Source: Halobacteriovorax vibrionivorans
Lineage (GTDB): Bacteria; Bdellovibrionota; Bacteriovoracia; Bacteriovoracales; Bacteriovoracaceae
Direction: 5' to 3'
Length of the DNA stretch: 64,000 bases
Assembly: GCF_003346865.1 (NCBI RefSeq)
Contig: NZ_QDKL01000001.1
Location: forward strand, 744,001 to 808,000
In this document: one piece after another, positions 25,925 to 36,111 of the stretch
Layout of the letters: the number at the start of each line of letters is the position of its first letter
Position numbering within the stretch: the stretch's first letter is position 1
Program-made: the position numbers and the translations under genes
The notes under the pieces: generated by a model
What the model saw: only the letters and a program-made list of their open reading frames with translations
Database searches by the model: none
Told to the model about the DNA's origin: nothing

Positions 25925-26820
25925 TATGCAATCCTCGGATCAAGCTTCTCATTCACATAATCAACCATTACGTATACAAGCATATAAATTACAGTTGAAT
26001 AAGCAATGACTCCTTGGACAAGCGGATAATCGCGATTATTTATTGCTTCAAATAGTAATGAGCCAAGTCCTGGAATATCAAAAATTGTTTCCGTGATTAC
26101 TGTTCCCGCTAAAACGACTGACAACTGGATTGCTACAACATTTAAAATTGTTGGCATACATATCTTTATTAAGCGATAAATCACGGCCCTACTTGAAAGA
26201 CCTTTTGCGTTTAATACTAGAACCCATAATTGAGACTCTTCTTCGAGATACTTATTTCGCATTACTCTTACAATAACTGATGATAGTGGAAGAACGAGTG
26301 TTACAACAGGAATTACCATATGTTTGTAAGACAACCATTGTGATACTGGAAAGATTCCAAGCCAAATTGAGAATACTAATACCAACATTGGTGCTAAAGA
26401 AAATATAGGAAATGAAAGTAAAGTTAGAGTTAAAACTCTTATTGAGGTATCTGGAAGTTTTGATTTTTTCACAGCTGCAACAACACCAACAATTACTCCA
26501 ATAGGTGTCGCTAGAATAATTGATATTAGTGCAAGAACAAGTGTTGGGGATAAGTGTTCTTGAATTAAATTAACAACAGGCTTTTTCTTAACATAAGACT
26601 TACCCAAATCGAAAGTAAGAATTCCTTCAGCGAAGTCTACATATTGTGCAGGAATACTTTTATCTAAACCAAAGTCAGCTCTTACCTTTTGGACTTCTTC
26701 GACTTTAGCCTCAGGCCCCAAAAGTCTTTCGACAGGATCACCCGGTGTTAATCTAAGTGCAAAAAAGATTGTTGTAATGGCAAAAAATAATGTCAGTAAT
26801 GACTTTAAAAATAATTTCAT
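25924..26820 (-). CDS. Oligopeptide/dipeptide ABC transporter permease, OppB/DppB type
   Basis: The 298-residue protein has the OppB/DppB start (a single helix followed by RLTPGDPVERLLG), a large periplasmic loop, five more helices, the EAA loop AKGLSSRAVIYRLIKICMP and the C-terminal IPGLGSLLFEAINNRDYPLVQG that is diagnostic of the family. It pairs with the OppC-type protein encoded downstream. Its ATG overlaps the stop of the upstream lipoprotein gene by four bases, so the lipoprotein and the two permeases are made together. Confidence 0.92.
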   Translation of the reverse strand: MKLFLKSLLTLFFAITTIFFALRLTPGDPVERLLGPEAKVEEVQKVRADFGLDKSIPAQYVDFAEGILTFDLGKSYVKKKPVVNLIQEHLSPTLVLALISIILATPIGVIVGVVAAVKKSKLPDTSIRVLTLTLLSFPIFSLAPMLVLVFSIWLGIFPVSQWLSYKHMVIPVVTLVLPLSSVIVRVMRNKYLEEESQLWVLVLNAKGLSSRAVIYRLIKICMPTILNVVAIQLSVVLAGTVITETIFDIPGLGSLLFEAINNRDYPLVQGVIAYSTVIYMLVYVMVDYVNEKLDPRIA

Positions 26821-27572
26821 TCAATAATCTCTTTTGTTAATCCCTGCGCTGCCCAGTAATGGCCAACAAGGTTTAGATTCTTATTCAAGGTATAAACAAT
26901 TGATTGTCCTCCCACCGAAAGAAGGAATCGATAATTGCCTTTCTTATCAAAACTATCAAAAGTTAAAACAGCTTTAGAAACAATTTCTTTAGGCATATTG
27001 ATATATTGTTCTTGAAAGTATGGGTAGCTTTCCCAAAGGACATGAAAAGACATATCACCATTTCTTTTCTCAATTGCTTTACTTATAAAGCCAGAGATCT
27101 TCGCACATTCAATTAAGTTTGAATAAAAGCATAGAGCTTTTATATCATCTGTAAATTTATATCTCTTTTGACCAAGCCACTTATATTCTGGAGAATTTAA
27201 ATTATAAACAATCTCTCTTCTTCTCCAGTCCACCTTACCTCTTACAGTATAAGTATCCTTATTTAAATAATATGTTGATTCGTATTCAAAAGGTGCCAAG
27301 AACTCAACCTTGGGCATGATTTCTCTTTTCTTAGAAATTGTTATAGTTTTTTCAAATGCATTATTCTCATTATGCATTGATACAACTTCAATTTTTTTGA
27401 TAAAACTATTGTTTTTTCCAAAGCCTGTCCTAGTCTTAACTAGATACTCACCACTTACTTCGACTTGTTTAAAACGAATCTCAGCAGGTTTAAGTTCAAC
27501 GCTTTTTTCTGAGCTCATAAGTGAGCAAGACGTAATAAAGAATAAGTTTATAAGGACTAGAAGTCGTAACAT
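26817..27572 (-). CDS. Lipoprotein of unknown function in the mreB-nagZ operon
   Basis: The protein (251 residues) starts with a lipoprotein signal whose lipobox is FITSC near residue 16. The mature part is basic, rich in beta-strand patterns and aromatic residues, and shows no family I recognise. It is too small to be a typical OppA-type binding protein (500 or more residues). A strong CAGGAG ribosome binding site lies six bases before the ATG at 27572. It overlaps the permease gene, so an accessory or substrate-recruiting role for the transporter is possible but unproven. Confidence 0.75.
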   Translation of the reverse strand: MLRLLVLINLFFITSCSLMSSEKSVELKPAEIRFKQVEVSGEYLVKTRTGFGKNNSFIKKIEVVSMHNENNAFEKTITISKKREIMPKVEFLAPFEYESTYYLNKDTYTVRGKVDWRRREIVYNLNSPEYKWLGQKRYKFTDDIKALCFYSNLIECAKISGFISKAIEKRNGDMSFHVLWESYPYFQEQYINMPKEIVSKAVLTFDSFDKKGNYRFLLSVGGQSIVYTLNKNLNLVGHYWAAQGLTKEIIE

Positions 27573-27575
27573 GGA

Positions 27576-28373
27576 CTACTCCTGAGACTGTTGATTTATA
27601 TACTTATTAAATTCCTCATCAAGTGAAGTTAAAATAATAGACTTATCATCTAACTCATCTAGGTAATTCTTTAAGTCCTCACCTGCTTCAAAGTGAACAC
27701 CAATTTTTTTCATAGGAATATTATCGAGTCTAAAATTCACATAGTCGATATCATAAACCTTTTGAATATTTTTAATATCAAATGACTTTTTCTCTAATAC
27801 TAAAGTACCAATAGAGAATCGCTTATTTTCGTAGTTTTTAAAATCTTGCAATGACATTACAAATGAAGCACCAGAATTTGAGACATCAACCAATTTTGCT
27901 CCCCTAAACTCTGGGAAGTCATCTAAACTACTCGAGAAGTCTTTAATAAAAGATTCTTCTTTATTCTTTGCCTTATTGAAGTGAAGGATATTATCTGGCC
28001 CTTCGTTTTGAACCTCTTCATCGATGACATCAAAGTATAAATATGAGGAAGTCATATAAGAAACATTAAATCTCATATCTTCTCTTCTCTCGCTTCGGTA
28101 AACCTTACCTTTTAAAGTAATTCGATCAGAGTCTATCTCTCCTTTGAAGAAATAGCTCATTTGTCGAAGCGTAAAGGTCGCCATCACTTCCCCTTGAATA
28201 TGGACGCCTTCTTCAACGGTAAGAATATTACCATCAATTCCATTAATTAGAACAGAAGAGACCTGTTGTGAATTGGTCCAGATTTTCAGTTTATTTTTTG
28301 TGGCAACAAGCTCTCTGATTTTTAAATTAATATCAGAGAGCTCTAATTCGATGAATAGTTTTTCAGAATTCAA
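27576..28373 (-). CDS. PilZ-domain protein (probable cyclic-di-GMP receptor)
   Basis: PilZ domains bind cyclic-di-GMP through an RxxxR segment and a following D/NxSxxG motif. Both are present: ERREDMRF near residues 92-100 and DVSNSGASF near 161-168. A late MKKIGVHFEAG strand is also typical. The N-terminal 90 residues look like a YcgR-type beta-barrel (VHIQGEVMATFTLRQM). Length is 265 residues with no membrane segment. The start is TTG at 28373, since no ATG or GTG is available between the mreB stop and the domain; the ribosome binding site (AGG, eight bases away) is weak. It directly follows mreB, so it may connect cyclic-di-GMP to cell-shape or wall growth. Confidence 0.72.
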   Translation of the reverse strand: MNSEKLFIELELSDINLKIRELVATKNKLKIWTNSQQVSSVLINGIDGNILTVEEGVHIQGEVMATFTLRQMSYFFKGEIDSDRITLKGKVYRSERREDMRFNVSYMTSSYLYFDVIDEEVQNEGPDNILHFNKAKNKEESFIKDFSSSLDDFPEFRGAKLVDVSNSGASFVMSLQDFKNYENKRFSIGTLVLEKKSFDIKNIQKVYDIDYVNFRLDNIPMKKIGVHFEAGEDLKNYLDELDDKSIILTSLDEEFNKYINQQSQE

Positions 28374-28391
28374 AATATAACCTATGCCTAA

Positions 28392-29453
<1,062 letters not shown>

Positions 29454-30503
29454 TTACCAATGATAATGTCTGATATTCTCACCGCGCTCAGCAATGTCTG
29501 CCATAGCTTCGATCCCTAATTCAATGTGAATATCTGTATACTTTCTGAAGACTGATTTAGCAGACTTCTTCGTTTTAATACCATCTTTAGTCATTGGACA
29601 ATCGGAGATTAAAAGTAGTGCTCCAATATTTACCTTACTAACAAAACAAGAAACAAAAAGTGCCGCTGTTTCCATTTCAACTGCTAAAACTCTTTGCTCG
29701 ATTAATCGTTCTTTGAAGCGATCATCAAACTCCCAAAAACGGTAATCTGTAGAGTGGATCGTTCCAGTACGGTAATCGTGTCCATGTTCTAATAATATTT
29801 GAGAAACAAATTTTTGTACTTTAAATGTTGGAAGGGCAGGAACTTCCCTAGGAAGAAAGTGCTCAGTAACACCTTCTGCTCGAATCGAGGCAATAGGTAG
29901 AACAAAGTCACCAACTTTAAGTGATGGGTGCACTGAACCAGCTAATCCTAAAAACAGAACGGCCTTCGGTTGAATTACTGAAATTAATTCACCAATTAAT
30001 GCGGCCATTGCAGCACCAACACCAAACTCAATAATTGTTACTTTGGCTTTCTTTGAACTCGATGCCTTAAATGCAGAACCCTGCGTATAAATATGATCAT
30101 CTAATAGTGCATTAAATCTTTCTACGTAGTAGTGAAAGTTCGTAAGAATAATCTGTTGCTGAAAATCACCAAAATCATGGCCCGTATAACGCTCGAGCAT
30201 ATCAATTGCAATCTTACGCTTGTCTTCATTCCAATGAATTCTTCTGGCACGAAGGGCAGCCTTCTTCATCTCTAGGTTTGCACCTAAATCTGTAGTATCC
30301 CTTTTTGACTTTATTGATAGTTCATCTACAAATGCAGACGATAAACTAGGCTTACTACTCTTAGTAGAAGTTTTCTTACGTGAAGTTTTTTTCTTTACAA
30401 CTTTTTTCTTAGTTGCTTTTTTAGCGGCTTTTTTGCCAACTTTTTTCTTAGAAGTAGCAGTCGCTTTCTTCTTTGAAGCTGTTTTTTTCTTTGCAGCGCA
30501 CAT
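29454..30503 (-). CDS. amn: AMP nucleosidase-type enzyme with histone-H1-like Lys-rich tail
   Basis: The core (about residues 85-349) belongs to the nucleoside phosphorylase superfamily and matches short AMP nucleosidases: GVGAAMAALIGEL, FLGLAGSVHPSLKVGDFVLP, VEMETAALF and LLLISDCPMTKDGIKT. AMP nucleosidase splits AMP into adenine and ribose 5-phosphate. The first 55 residues are separate: a repeat-rich run of Lys, Ala, Thr and Ser with KKxxxKK spacing, like the C-terminal tail of histone H1 or bacterial Hc1-like proteins. The ATG at 30503 has AAAGG nine bases upstream; a longer frame with a TTG start is rejected. It is followed by mreB after 21 bases. The substrate could be another nucleotide or nucleoside; the tail may bind DNA or RNA. 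Confidence 0.75.
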   Translation of the reverse strand: MCAAKKKTASKKKATATSKKKVGKKAAKKATKKKVVKKKTSRKKTSTKSSKPSLSSAFVDELSIKSKRDTTDLGANLEMKKAALRARRIHWNEDKRKIAIDMLERYTGHDFGDFQQQIILTNFHYYVERFNALLDDHIYTQGSAFKASSSKKAKVTIIEFGVGAAMAALIGELISVIQPKAVLFLGLAGSVHPSLKVGDFVLPIASIRAEGVTEHFLPREVPALPTFKVQKFVSQILLEHGHDYRTGTIHSTDYRFWEFDDRFKERLIEQRVLAVEMETAALFVSCFVSKVNIGALLLISDCPMTKDGIKTKKSAKSVFRKYTDIHIELGIEAMADIAERGENIRHYHW

Positions 30504-30548
30504 TCCATTACACCTTTTAATAGCAATCCATTTGCTTATATTATGTAA

Positions 30549-30578
30549 AATGTACCATTTAGGTCGTTTTATTGACAA
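30549..30578 (-). promoter_or_regulatory. Putative promoter of the AMP nucleosidase-mreB operon
   Basis: On the minus strand TTGTCA (30578-30573) is followed after 18 bases by TACATT (30554-30549), which is preceded by TGG as in extended -10 promoters. The -10 region is part of a 12-base motif (AAATGGTACATT) also found upstream of smc. A nine-base inverted copy (AAATGGTAC) lies at 30623-30631 on the other side of the divergent region. Confidence 0.45.
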
Positions 30579-30638
30579 CTAATAAAAACATTTAGGGACA
30601 AAGCTCCCCTTCAAATCAGTGAAAATGGTACTTAGTAC

Positions 30639-30670
30639 TTGTCAAAATCATTATTTTTAACTAGTATAAC
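30639..30670 (+). promoter_or_regulatory. Promoter of the small basic protein gene
   Basis: TTGTCA at 30639-30644 is followed after 17 bases by TAGTAT (30662-30667), which overlaps TATAAC (30665-30670, 20-base spacing). Transcription would start near 30675, leaving a leader of about 30 bases that contains the AAAAGGA ribosome binding site. Confidence 0.5.
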
Positions 30671-30706
30671 TGAACTATTTTCTAACACTACGCAAAAGGA
30701 AAAATT

Positions 30707-30817
30707 ATGGGTGCAGGTAGAAAGAAGACTATTGCAAAGATGAGTAAGAAAAGAGCTCAACTTAAGAAAAAAGCTAGAATCTTACGTAGAATCAACGCTG
30801 CTAAAGCAAAGAAGTAA
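30707..30817 (+). CDS. 36-residue extremely basic protein
   Basis: The ATG at 30707 has AGGA six bases upstream, and the frame runs 36 codons to a TAA followed at once by a hairpin terminator. A promoter lies upstream, so this is a complete single-gene unit. The product begins MGAGRKKTIAKMSKKR and has 16 Lys or Arg residues, no acidic residues and no Cys, Trp or Pro. It is predicted to be one or two amphipathic basic helices. The composition is that of ribosome-associated or nucleoid proteins (such as bTHX or the AURKAIP1/COX24-like small proteins), but I cannot assign it to a family. It is divergent from the Lys-tailed AMP nucleosidase gene. Confidence 0.7.
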   Translation: MGAGRKKTIAKMSKKRAQLKKKARILRRINAAKAKK

Positions 30818-30820
30818 TAT

Positions 30821-30843
30821 AACTGACGCCCAAGGCGTCAGTT
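30821..30843. terminator. Bidirectional hairpin terminator
   Basis: A perfect ten-base stem (AACTGACGCC with GGCGTCAGTT) closes a three-base loop. It lies four bases after the stop of the small basic protein gene and 14 bases before the end of the convergent LpoA-like gene. The T-tract is modest on both sides (TTTCCTACTTCTTATTT on the plus strand). Confidence 0.7.
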
Positions 30844-30856
30844 TCCTACTTCTTAT

Positions 30857-32836
30857 TTATTCCCCAATCGATTTTTCAGTAGTGAAGTTCACTTTATTTA
30901 GCCTTCCTCTATAAAGGCTCATTAAACTCATTTCTTTCATCCAAACATCATCTTGTAGACGCCAAGACCCAGTAATACCAGCAACTTTTTGTGCATTCAT
31001 AACTGTAGACTCTAATTCGTCTCGACTATTAAATTCACCTAAAGATAGAATATTTGCCGCTAAAGACATACTTTCAAAACCGAGAATTTCAACAACGCCT
31101 GGCCTTTGGTCATAACGTCTTTGAAAGCTTGAAACAAAAGCTGAATCTGTTTTTGGTACCTCAGAGTCAACAAATAGTAACTTTCCAAGTTTAGAAGCTT
31201 CACGAGAGATACGACGAGAACGCCAATTCGGACCACCAACAAGAGTTACATTGAAAGCATCATAGTAATTAAATGACGGTATCAACTGAAGAGCATCGTT
31301 AGGTGCTGCAGGTAAAAGAACCCAGTCAAAGTCAACAATTGGCCCAAGTGTTTGGACACGTCTAATTGTTGTATTCCCCTCAAGCTTATGTACTTCTTTT
31401 AGAAGATCATATTCTTCCTGTCTTTCACGAGTAAAGTATAGGCCTAAGATCTTTGCTACAGTGGAGCGATGATCTGTTTGATTGTGATCAAAAGATTGAA
31501 TACTTACAATTTCAGCTCCTGACTTCTCGGCCATCTTCCACGCTGAATCAACATATGCATAGCCACTTTCTGTATTAGGATAAATAATAGAAACTTTATT
31601 TCCATACTTTGATAAATATTTTTCAGAAAAAAGAAGGGAAACTTGAGACTCAACAGAGCCTGGTACCTCTATTAAGAGATGATTCTTTTCATCTTTATTC
31701 GTATAGATTTGAGATAATGAAATAAAGAATGCCCCATACTTTCTTGCAGCTTCATACTCTGCTCTTGCTTCATCTTTTAAAAGGCCACCAATAACAATTG
31801 AAGAGTTTTCACGCTCAATCATCTCTCTAACTTTCTCTTTACCTACGATTGCACTACCCATGCTATCAAAAATCTTAATTTGTATTGGTTGAAAGTTAGG
31901 TTTATTGCTATTTCTTTCGTTATACTTTCTTACTGCGTGATCAATTCCAGCTAATGCCCTTTTACCAAATTTACTCTTATCACCTGTTAAAGGAAGGACT
32001 ACACCTATTGATTGCATATTGATCTTGCTATACTTCTTTAACATTTCAAATCGAGTTGAAACTAGAGCTAAGATCTCAGGGAACATTCCAAAGTTAGACT
32101 GCATCCAACTTCCTACTTCTTGCGCCTTAGTTTTATTTCCTTCATTGATAAGTTGCTCAACTTCTAAATATGATAAATATGCACAAACAAACTCTTTGCC
32201 TTCTTTAAAGTCTTGAACAATCTTCACTCTTTGCGATTGATCAACAATAAAGTATTGAGTAACTAATTGTGGATAGAACTTATTATTCTTTAAGTCTTCA
32301 ACTGTCGTCGCACCTGCATTAAGCCATAAAAGAGAATCTAATGCGACAGTTTGAAAGTCTAGTTCCTTAGAGACGCGATATCTTAACTTATGAAAGTTTT
32401 CGAGATCTCGATTTAAAAGATAACGAGAGTCAGTACCATCAAGTGTTTTGAATGTATTCTCAAGATCATCTAATTTATAATAACTACTCGCTAGGTTAAG
32501 TCTAATCTGAGCACTTAACTCTCCATCTTCTTGAGAACTATTAAGGGCCAAATTGAATTGAAAAATAGCTTGTTCAAAGTTGCCGTTTGAATAATTAATG
32601 ACACCAATTAAGTTATTCTTTGTTGCAAGTTCTGCAGGCTTCAATTTTGCATCTTGGATATTATTTAACTGTTGAAGAGCGACATCTTTTTGCCCTTCCA
32701 CAAAACTCTTTTTTGCTACATCAAACTTAGCGAGAAATTGTTTTGTATATAAGTGAGAAGTGTCGCGATTAATCATTTGGATTCCGCTACAACTCACAAG
32801 AAATGTAATTACAATTAGTGAAATGTATTTAAACAT
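30857..32836 (-). CDS. LpoA-like lipoprotein: TPR region plus periplasmic binding-protein fold
   Basis: The 659-residue protein has a lipoprotein signal with lipobox LVSC at about residue 16. Residues of about 30-260 are TPR-like helices (LKPAELATKNNLIGVINYSNGNFEQAIFQ is split here across two helices). Residues of about 275-640 form a type I periplasmic binding-protein domain beginning IGVVLPLTGDKSKFG, as in branched-chain amino acid binding proteins. TPR plus this fold on an outer-membrane lipoprotein is the plan of LpoA, which activates penicillin-binding protein PBP1a. AAGG precedes the ATG at 32836. No permease adjoins, which argues against a transport role. Activation of a cell-wall synthase is inferred by analogy. 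Confidence 0.72.
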   Translation of the reverse strand: MFKYISLIVITFLVSCSGIQMINRDTSHLYTKQFLAKFDVAKKSFVEGQKDVALQQLNNIQDAKLKPAELATKNNLIGVINYSNGNFEQAIFQFNLALNSSQEDGELSAQIRLNLASSYYKLDDLENTFKTLDGTDSRYLLNRDLENFHKLRYRVSKELDFQTVALDSLLWLNAGATTVEDLKNNKFYPQLVTQYFIVDQSQRVKIVQDFKEGKEFVCAYLSYLEVEQLINEGNKTKAQEVGSWMQSNFGMFPEILALVSTRFEMLKKYSKINMQSIGVVLPLTGDKSKFGKRALAGIDHAVRKYNERNSNKPNFQPIQIKIFDSMGSAIVGKEKVREMIERENSSIVIGGLLKDEARAEYEAARKYGAFFISLSQIYTNKDEKNHLLIEVPGSVESQVSLLFSEKYLSKYGNKVSIIYPNTESGYAYVDSAWKMAEKSGAEIVSIQSFDHNQTDHRSTVAKILGLYFTRERQEEYDLLKEVHKLEGNTTIRRVQTLGPIVDFDWVLLPAAPNDALQLIPSFNYYDAFNVTLVGGPNWRSRRISREASKLGKLLFVDSEVPKTDSAFVSSFQRRYDQRPGVVEILGFESMSLAANILSLGEFNSRDELESTVMNAQKVAGITGSWRLQDDVWMKEMSLMSLYRGRLNKVNFTTEKSIGE

Positions 32837-32910
32837 AATAGACCTTTTTTAATTTATTCAGTGTCTATTTTATTGGAAATAGGGATAGATGAAAACAGGA
32901 GAAATAAAAA

Positions 32911-32952
32911 GATAAAAACAATAATGGGAGACTAAAACACTCAGTCTCCCAT
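32911..32952 (-). terminator. Intrinsic terminator of the grpE-dnaK-dnaJ operon
   Basis: A ten-base perfect stem (ATGGGAGACT with AGTCTCCCAT) at 32924-32952, 12 bases after the dnaJ stop, is followed on the minus strand by the T-rich TTATTGTTTTTATC. Confidence 0.8.
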
Positions 32953-32964
32953 TCATATAATAAA

Positions 32965-34107
32965 TTAACTAAACAATTCTTTAACTTTATCAATGAAACC
33001 ATGGCTCATCGGATGACATTGCTTTCCTTCTAGCTTAGCAATTTGTTCCAGAAGCTCTTTATGTTCCTTTGATAACTTTGTTGGTGTTTCAACATGAACA
33101 GTTAAAATTGCATCACCTGTACCATAACCACCAAGCTTTTGAATCCCTTTGCCTTTAAGTCTCATCTTCTTACCTGATTGAGTACCAGCAGGCAGGTCAA
33201 CAACAACCTTTCCATCAAGAGTTGGAACTTCTACTTCAGCACCAAGAGCAGCCTGTGAAAAGCTAATTGGTACAGTATAATGAACGTTAAAACCATCGCG
33301 CTTGAAGATTTCATGCTCTTTTACATCTACAACAATGTAAAGATCACCATTTGGGCCACCCTGAGCACCAGCATCTCCTTCACCAGATAGTTTTAATCTC
33401 TGTCCATGATCAATACCTGCAGGGATTGTTACTTCAAGTTCAACTTTTTTCTTCTTGCGTCCTTGACCATGACAAGTACCACAAGGATCTTTAATCATTG
33501 TTCCTGAACCATGACATTTAGGACAAGTTGAAGCTACAGTGAAAAAACCTTGCTGACGTCTTACTTCACCAGCTCCATGACACATATCACAACTAGTTGG
33601 TTCTGAGCCTTCTTTTGCACCAGAGCCTTTACAAGTTTCACAAGTTGTTTCTTTATTAATTGAAACTGTCTTCTTAGCACCAAATGCCGCTTCTTCAAAA
33701 GTTACACCTACGGCCATTTGAAGATCATTACCAGGTACACCCTGACGACGACGTCCGCCACGACGACCTCGGCCTCCGCCCATCATGTCACCAAAAATGT
33801 CTCCAAAAATATCACCTAGGTCACCAAAGTCGCCAAATCCACCTTGGAATCCACCACCACCGAATCCACCGGCTTGGCCGTTTACTCCAGCGTGTCCAAA
33901 CTGATCATATCTTTGGCGCTTACCTTCATCGAGTAGTACTTCTGCTGCCTCTGAAGCTTCTTTAAACTTTGCTTCTGCTTCAGCATTATCGGGATTACGA
34001 TCGGGATGATATTTCATTGCAAGCTTACGATAAGCTTTCTTTATTTCATTTTTGTCTGCGCTTTTTGAGACACCCAGAATATCGTAATAATCTCTTTTAT
34101 CACTCAT
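32965..34107 (-). CDS. dnaJ: Molecular chaperone DnaJ (Hsp40)
   Basis: DnaJ delivers unfolded substrates to DnaK and stimulates its ATPase. The J domain (1-70) has the essential HPD in YHPDRNP. A Gly/Phe-rich linker (about 75-125) follows, then four zinc-binding CxxCxGxG repeats ([32 protein letters not shown]) and the C-terminal substrate domain, so it is a type I DnaJ. Length is 380 residues, standard. A hairpin lies between dnaK and dnaJ, so dnaJ expression may be lower than that of dnaK. A strong terminator follows. Confidence 0.98.
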   Translation of the reverse strand: MSDKRDYYDILGVSKSADKNEIKKAYRKLAMKYHPDRNPDNAEAEAKFKEASEAAEVLLDEGKRQRYDQFGHAGVNGQAGGFGGGGFQGGFGDFGDLGDIFGDIFGDMMGGGRGRRGGRRRQGVPGNDLQMAVGVTFEEAAFGAKKTVSINKETTCETCKGSGAKEGSEPTSCDMCHGAGEVRRQQGFFTVASTCPKCHGSGTMIKDPCGTCHGQGRKKKKVELEVTIPAGIDHGQRLKLSGEGDAGAQGGPNGDLYIVVDVKEHEIFKRDGFNVHYTVPISFSQAALGAEVEVPTLDGKVVVDLPAGTQSGKKMRLKGKGIQKLGGYGTGDAILTVHVETPTKLSKEHKELLEQIAKLEGKQCHPMSHGFIDKVKELFS

Positions 34108-34130
34108 AACTTTTTCTCTTTATTACGAAA

Positions 34131-34151
34131 AAGGGAGCACACTGCTCCCTT
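34131..34151 (-). terminator. Hairpin between dnaK and dnaJ (partial terminator or processing site)
   Basis: A nine-base stem (AAGGGAGCA with TGCTCCCTT) around a three-base loop is followed on the minus strand by TTTCG, a short T-run. It lies 20 bases after the dnaK stop and 24 bases before the dnaJ start. It may attenuate dnaJ or mark an mRNA processing site. Confidence 0.55.
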
Positions 34152-34170
34152 CCTCAATTTTATCTTTTAA

Positions 34171-36093
34171 TTAAACTTCTTTGAAGTCAGCATCGACAAC
34201 ATCGTCATCTTGCTTATCATTTCCAGCATTAGCTCCAGCATCTGCACCGGCTTCTGGACCAGCTTGCTGTGCACCTGCATCAGCACCTGGTTGTTGGTAC
34301 ATTTGTTGAGCTACTGCATGAGAAGCATTCGTTAGAGCTTCTTGAGCTGCTTTTAACTCATCAAGGTTTTCTGATTGAAGTTTTCCTTTCGCTTCATTGA
34401 TCGCAGCTTCTAGCTTTGATTTATCGTCGTCAGAAATTTTACCTTCACCGTCCTTAATCATTTTTTCACAGCTTAAAATAAGAGCATCTAAACTATTTCT
34501 TGTATCAACAAGTTCACGAGCTTTCTTATCCGCTTCCTTGTTTGCTTCTGCTTCAGCTACCATTCTTTCAACTTCTTCATCTGAAAGACCTGAACCAGCT
34601 GTAATCTTAATCTCTTGAGATTTACCAGTTGCTTTATCAACAGCTGAAACATTTACGATACCGTTAGCATCGATGTCAAAAGTAACTTCAATTTGTGGTA
34701 CACCTCTTGGAGCTGGTGCAATTCCACTTAGATCGAAACGTCCTAGAGACTTATTATCTTTAGCAAATTCACGCTCACCTTGGCATACGTGAATTGTAAC
34801 AGCTGGCTGGTTATCAACAGCAGTTGAGAAAGTTTGAGACTTTTTCGTTGGAATAGTCGTGTTCTTCTCAATAAGAGTTGTCATTACACCACCAAGAGTT
34901 TCAATCCCTAGTGTAAGAGGTGTTACGTCTAGAAGAAGTACATCTTTAACGTCACCAGCTAGTACACCACCTTGGATTGCAGCACCTGCAGCTACAACTT
35001 CATCTGGGTTAACACCTTTTGAAGCTTCTTTACCAAAGATTTCTTTAACTCTTTCTTGTACCGCTGGAATACGAGTTGAACCACCAACAAGGATTACCTC
35101 ATCAATTTCATTCTTCTCAAGTCCAGAGTCTTCAAGACAAGTTAAACATGGCTTAGCAAGAGCAGTTAAGTGATCTGCAATTAGTGATTCAAACTTAGCT
35201 CTTGAAAGGTTTACATTTAAGTGTTTTGGACCTGAAGCATCTGCAGTAATGAATGGAAGGTTAACATCTGTTGAGTTAACATTCGATAGTTCATGCTTTG
35301 CTTTTTCAGCAGCTTCTTTAAGTCTTTGAAGTGCCATTTGGTCTTTTCTTAAGTCAATTCCTTCTTGCTTTTGAAATTCTTCAGCAAGGAAGTTAATGAT
35401 ATTTTCATCAAAGTTCTCACCACCTAAGAAAGTGTCTCCGTTAGTTGCTTTAACTTCGAATACACCATCAGATGTGATTTCAAGAATTGAGATATCAAAA
35501 GTACCACCACCAAGGTCAAATACAGCAATATTCTTATCTTGCTTAGAGTCTAATCCATAAGCAAGTGCCGCTGCTGTTGGCTCATTAATAATTCTTTTAA
35601 CTTCAAGACCTGCAATTTTACCAGCGTCTTTTGTTGCTTGTCTTTGTGAATCGTTAAAGTAAGCAGGAACTGTAATTACTGCTTCTGTAACAGTTTCACC
35701 TAAGTAGTCTTCAGCTGCTTTTTTAAGCTTTTGAAGAACTTTTGCTGAAATTTCTTGTGGTGCCATTGCTTTACCGTCAACTTTAACCCAAGCGTCACCA
35801 TTATCATTTGCGTAAATTTCAAATGGAGCTACATCAGCAAATTGCTTAGCTTCTGGCGTATCAAACTTACGACCGATAAGTCTTTTGATACCGTATAGTG
35901 TTTTTGATGGATTTGTTACCGCTTGTCTTTTGGCAACTTGTCCAACAAGAGTTTCACCGTTGTTTGCGAATCCAATTACAGATGGTGTTGTATTATGCCC
36001 TTCTGCATTTGGTACAATTTTGTACTTTCCATTCTCAAGAACTGATACACATGAGTTAGTTGTTCCTAAGTCGATTCCAATAATTTTTCCCAT
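34171..36093 (-). CDS. dnaK: Molecular chaperone DnaK (Hsp70)
   Basis: DnaK is the ATP-dependent Hsp70 that refolds proteins with DnaJ and GrpE. The ATPase domain opens with [13 protein letters not shown] and contains [12 protein letters not shown] and [10 protein letters not shown]. The interdomain linker is [13 protein letters not shown]. The substrate-binding domain follows, and the C-terminus is the usual acidic tail ending [10 protein letters not shown]. Length is 640 residues, as expected. AAAGGAGA precedes the ATG. It lies 18 bases after grpE. Confidence 0.99.
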   Translation of the reverse strand: MGKIIGIDLGTTNSCVSVLENGKYKIVPNAEGHNTTPSVIGFANNGETLVGQVAKRQAVTNPSKTLYGIKRLIGRKFDTPEAKQFADVAPFEIYANDNGDAWVKVDGKAMAPQEISAKVLQKLKKAAEDYLGETVTEAVITVPAYFNDSQRQATKDAGKIAGLEVKRIINEPTAAALAYGLDSKQDKNIAVFDLGGGTFDISILEITSDGVFEVKATNGDTFLGGENFDENIINFLAEEFQKQEGIDLRKDQMALQRLKEAAEKAKHELSNVNSTDVNLPFITADASGPKHLNVNLSRAKFESLIADHLTALAKPCLTCLEDSGLEKNEIDEVILVGGSTRIPAVQERVKEIFGKEASKGVNPDEVVAAGAAIQGGVLAGDVKDVLLLDVTPLTLGIETLGGVMTTLIEKNTTIPTKKSQTFSTAVDNQPAVTIHVCQGEREFAKDNKSLGRFDLSGIAPAPRGVPQIEVTFDIDANGIVNVSAVDKATGKSQEIKITAGSGLSDEEVERMVAEAEANKEADKKARELVDTRNSLDALILSCEKMIKDGEGKISDDDKSKLEAAINEAKGKLQSENLDELKAAQEALTNASHAVAQQMYQQPGADAGAQQAGPEAGADAGANAGNDKQDDDVVDADFKEV

Positions 36094-36111
36094 TATAATC
36101 TCCTTTATATA

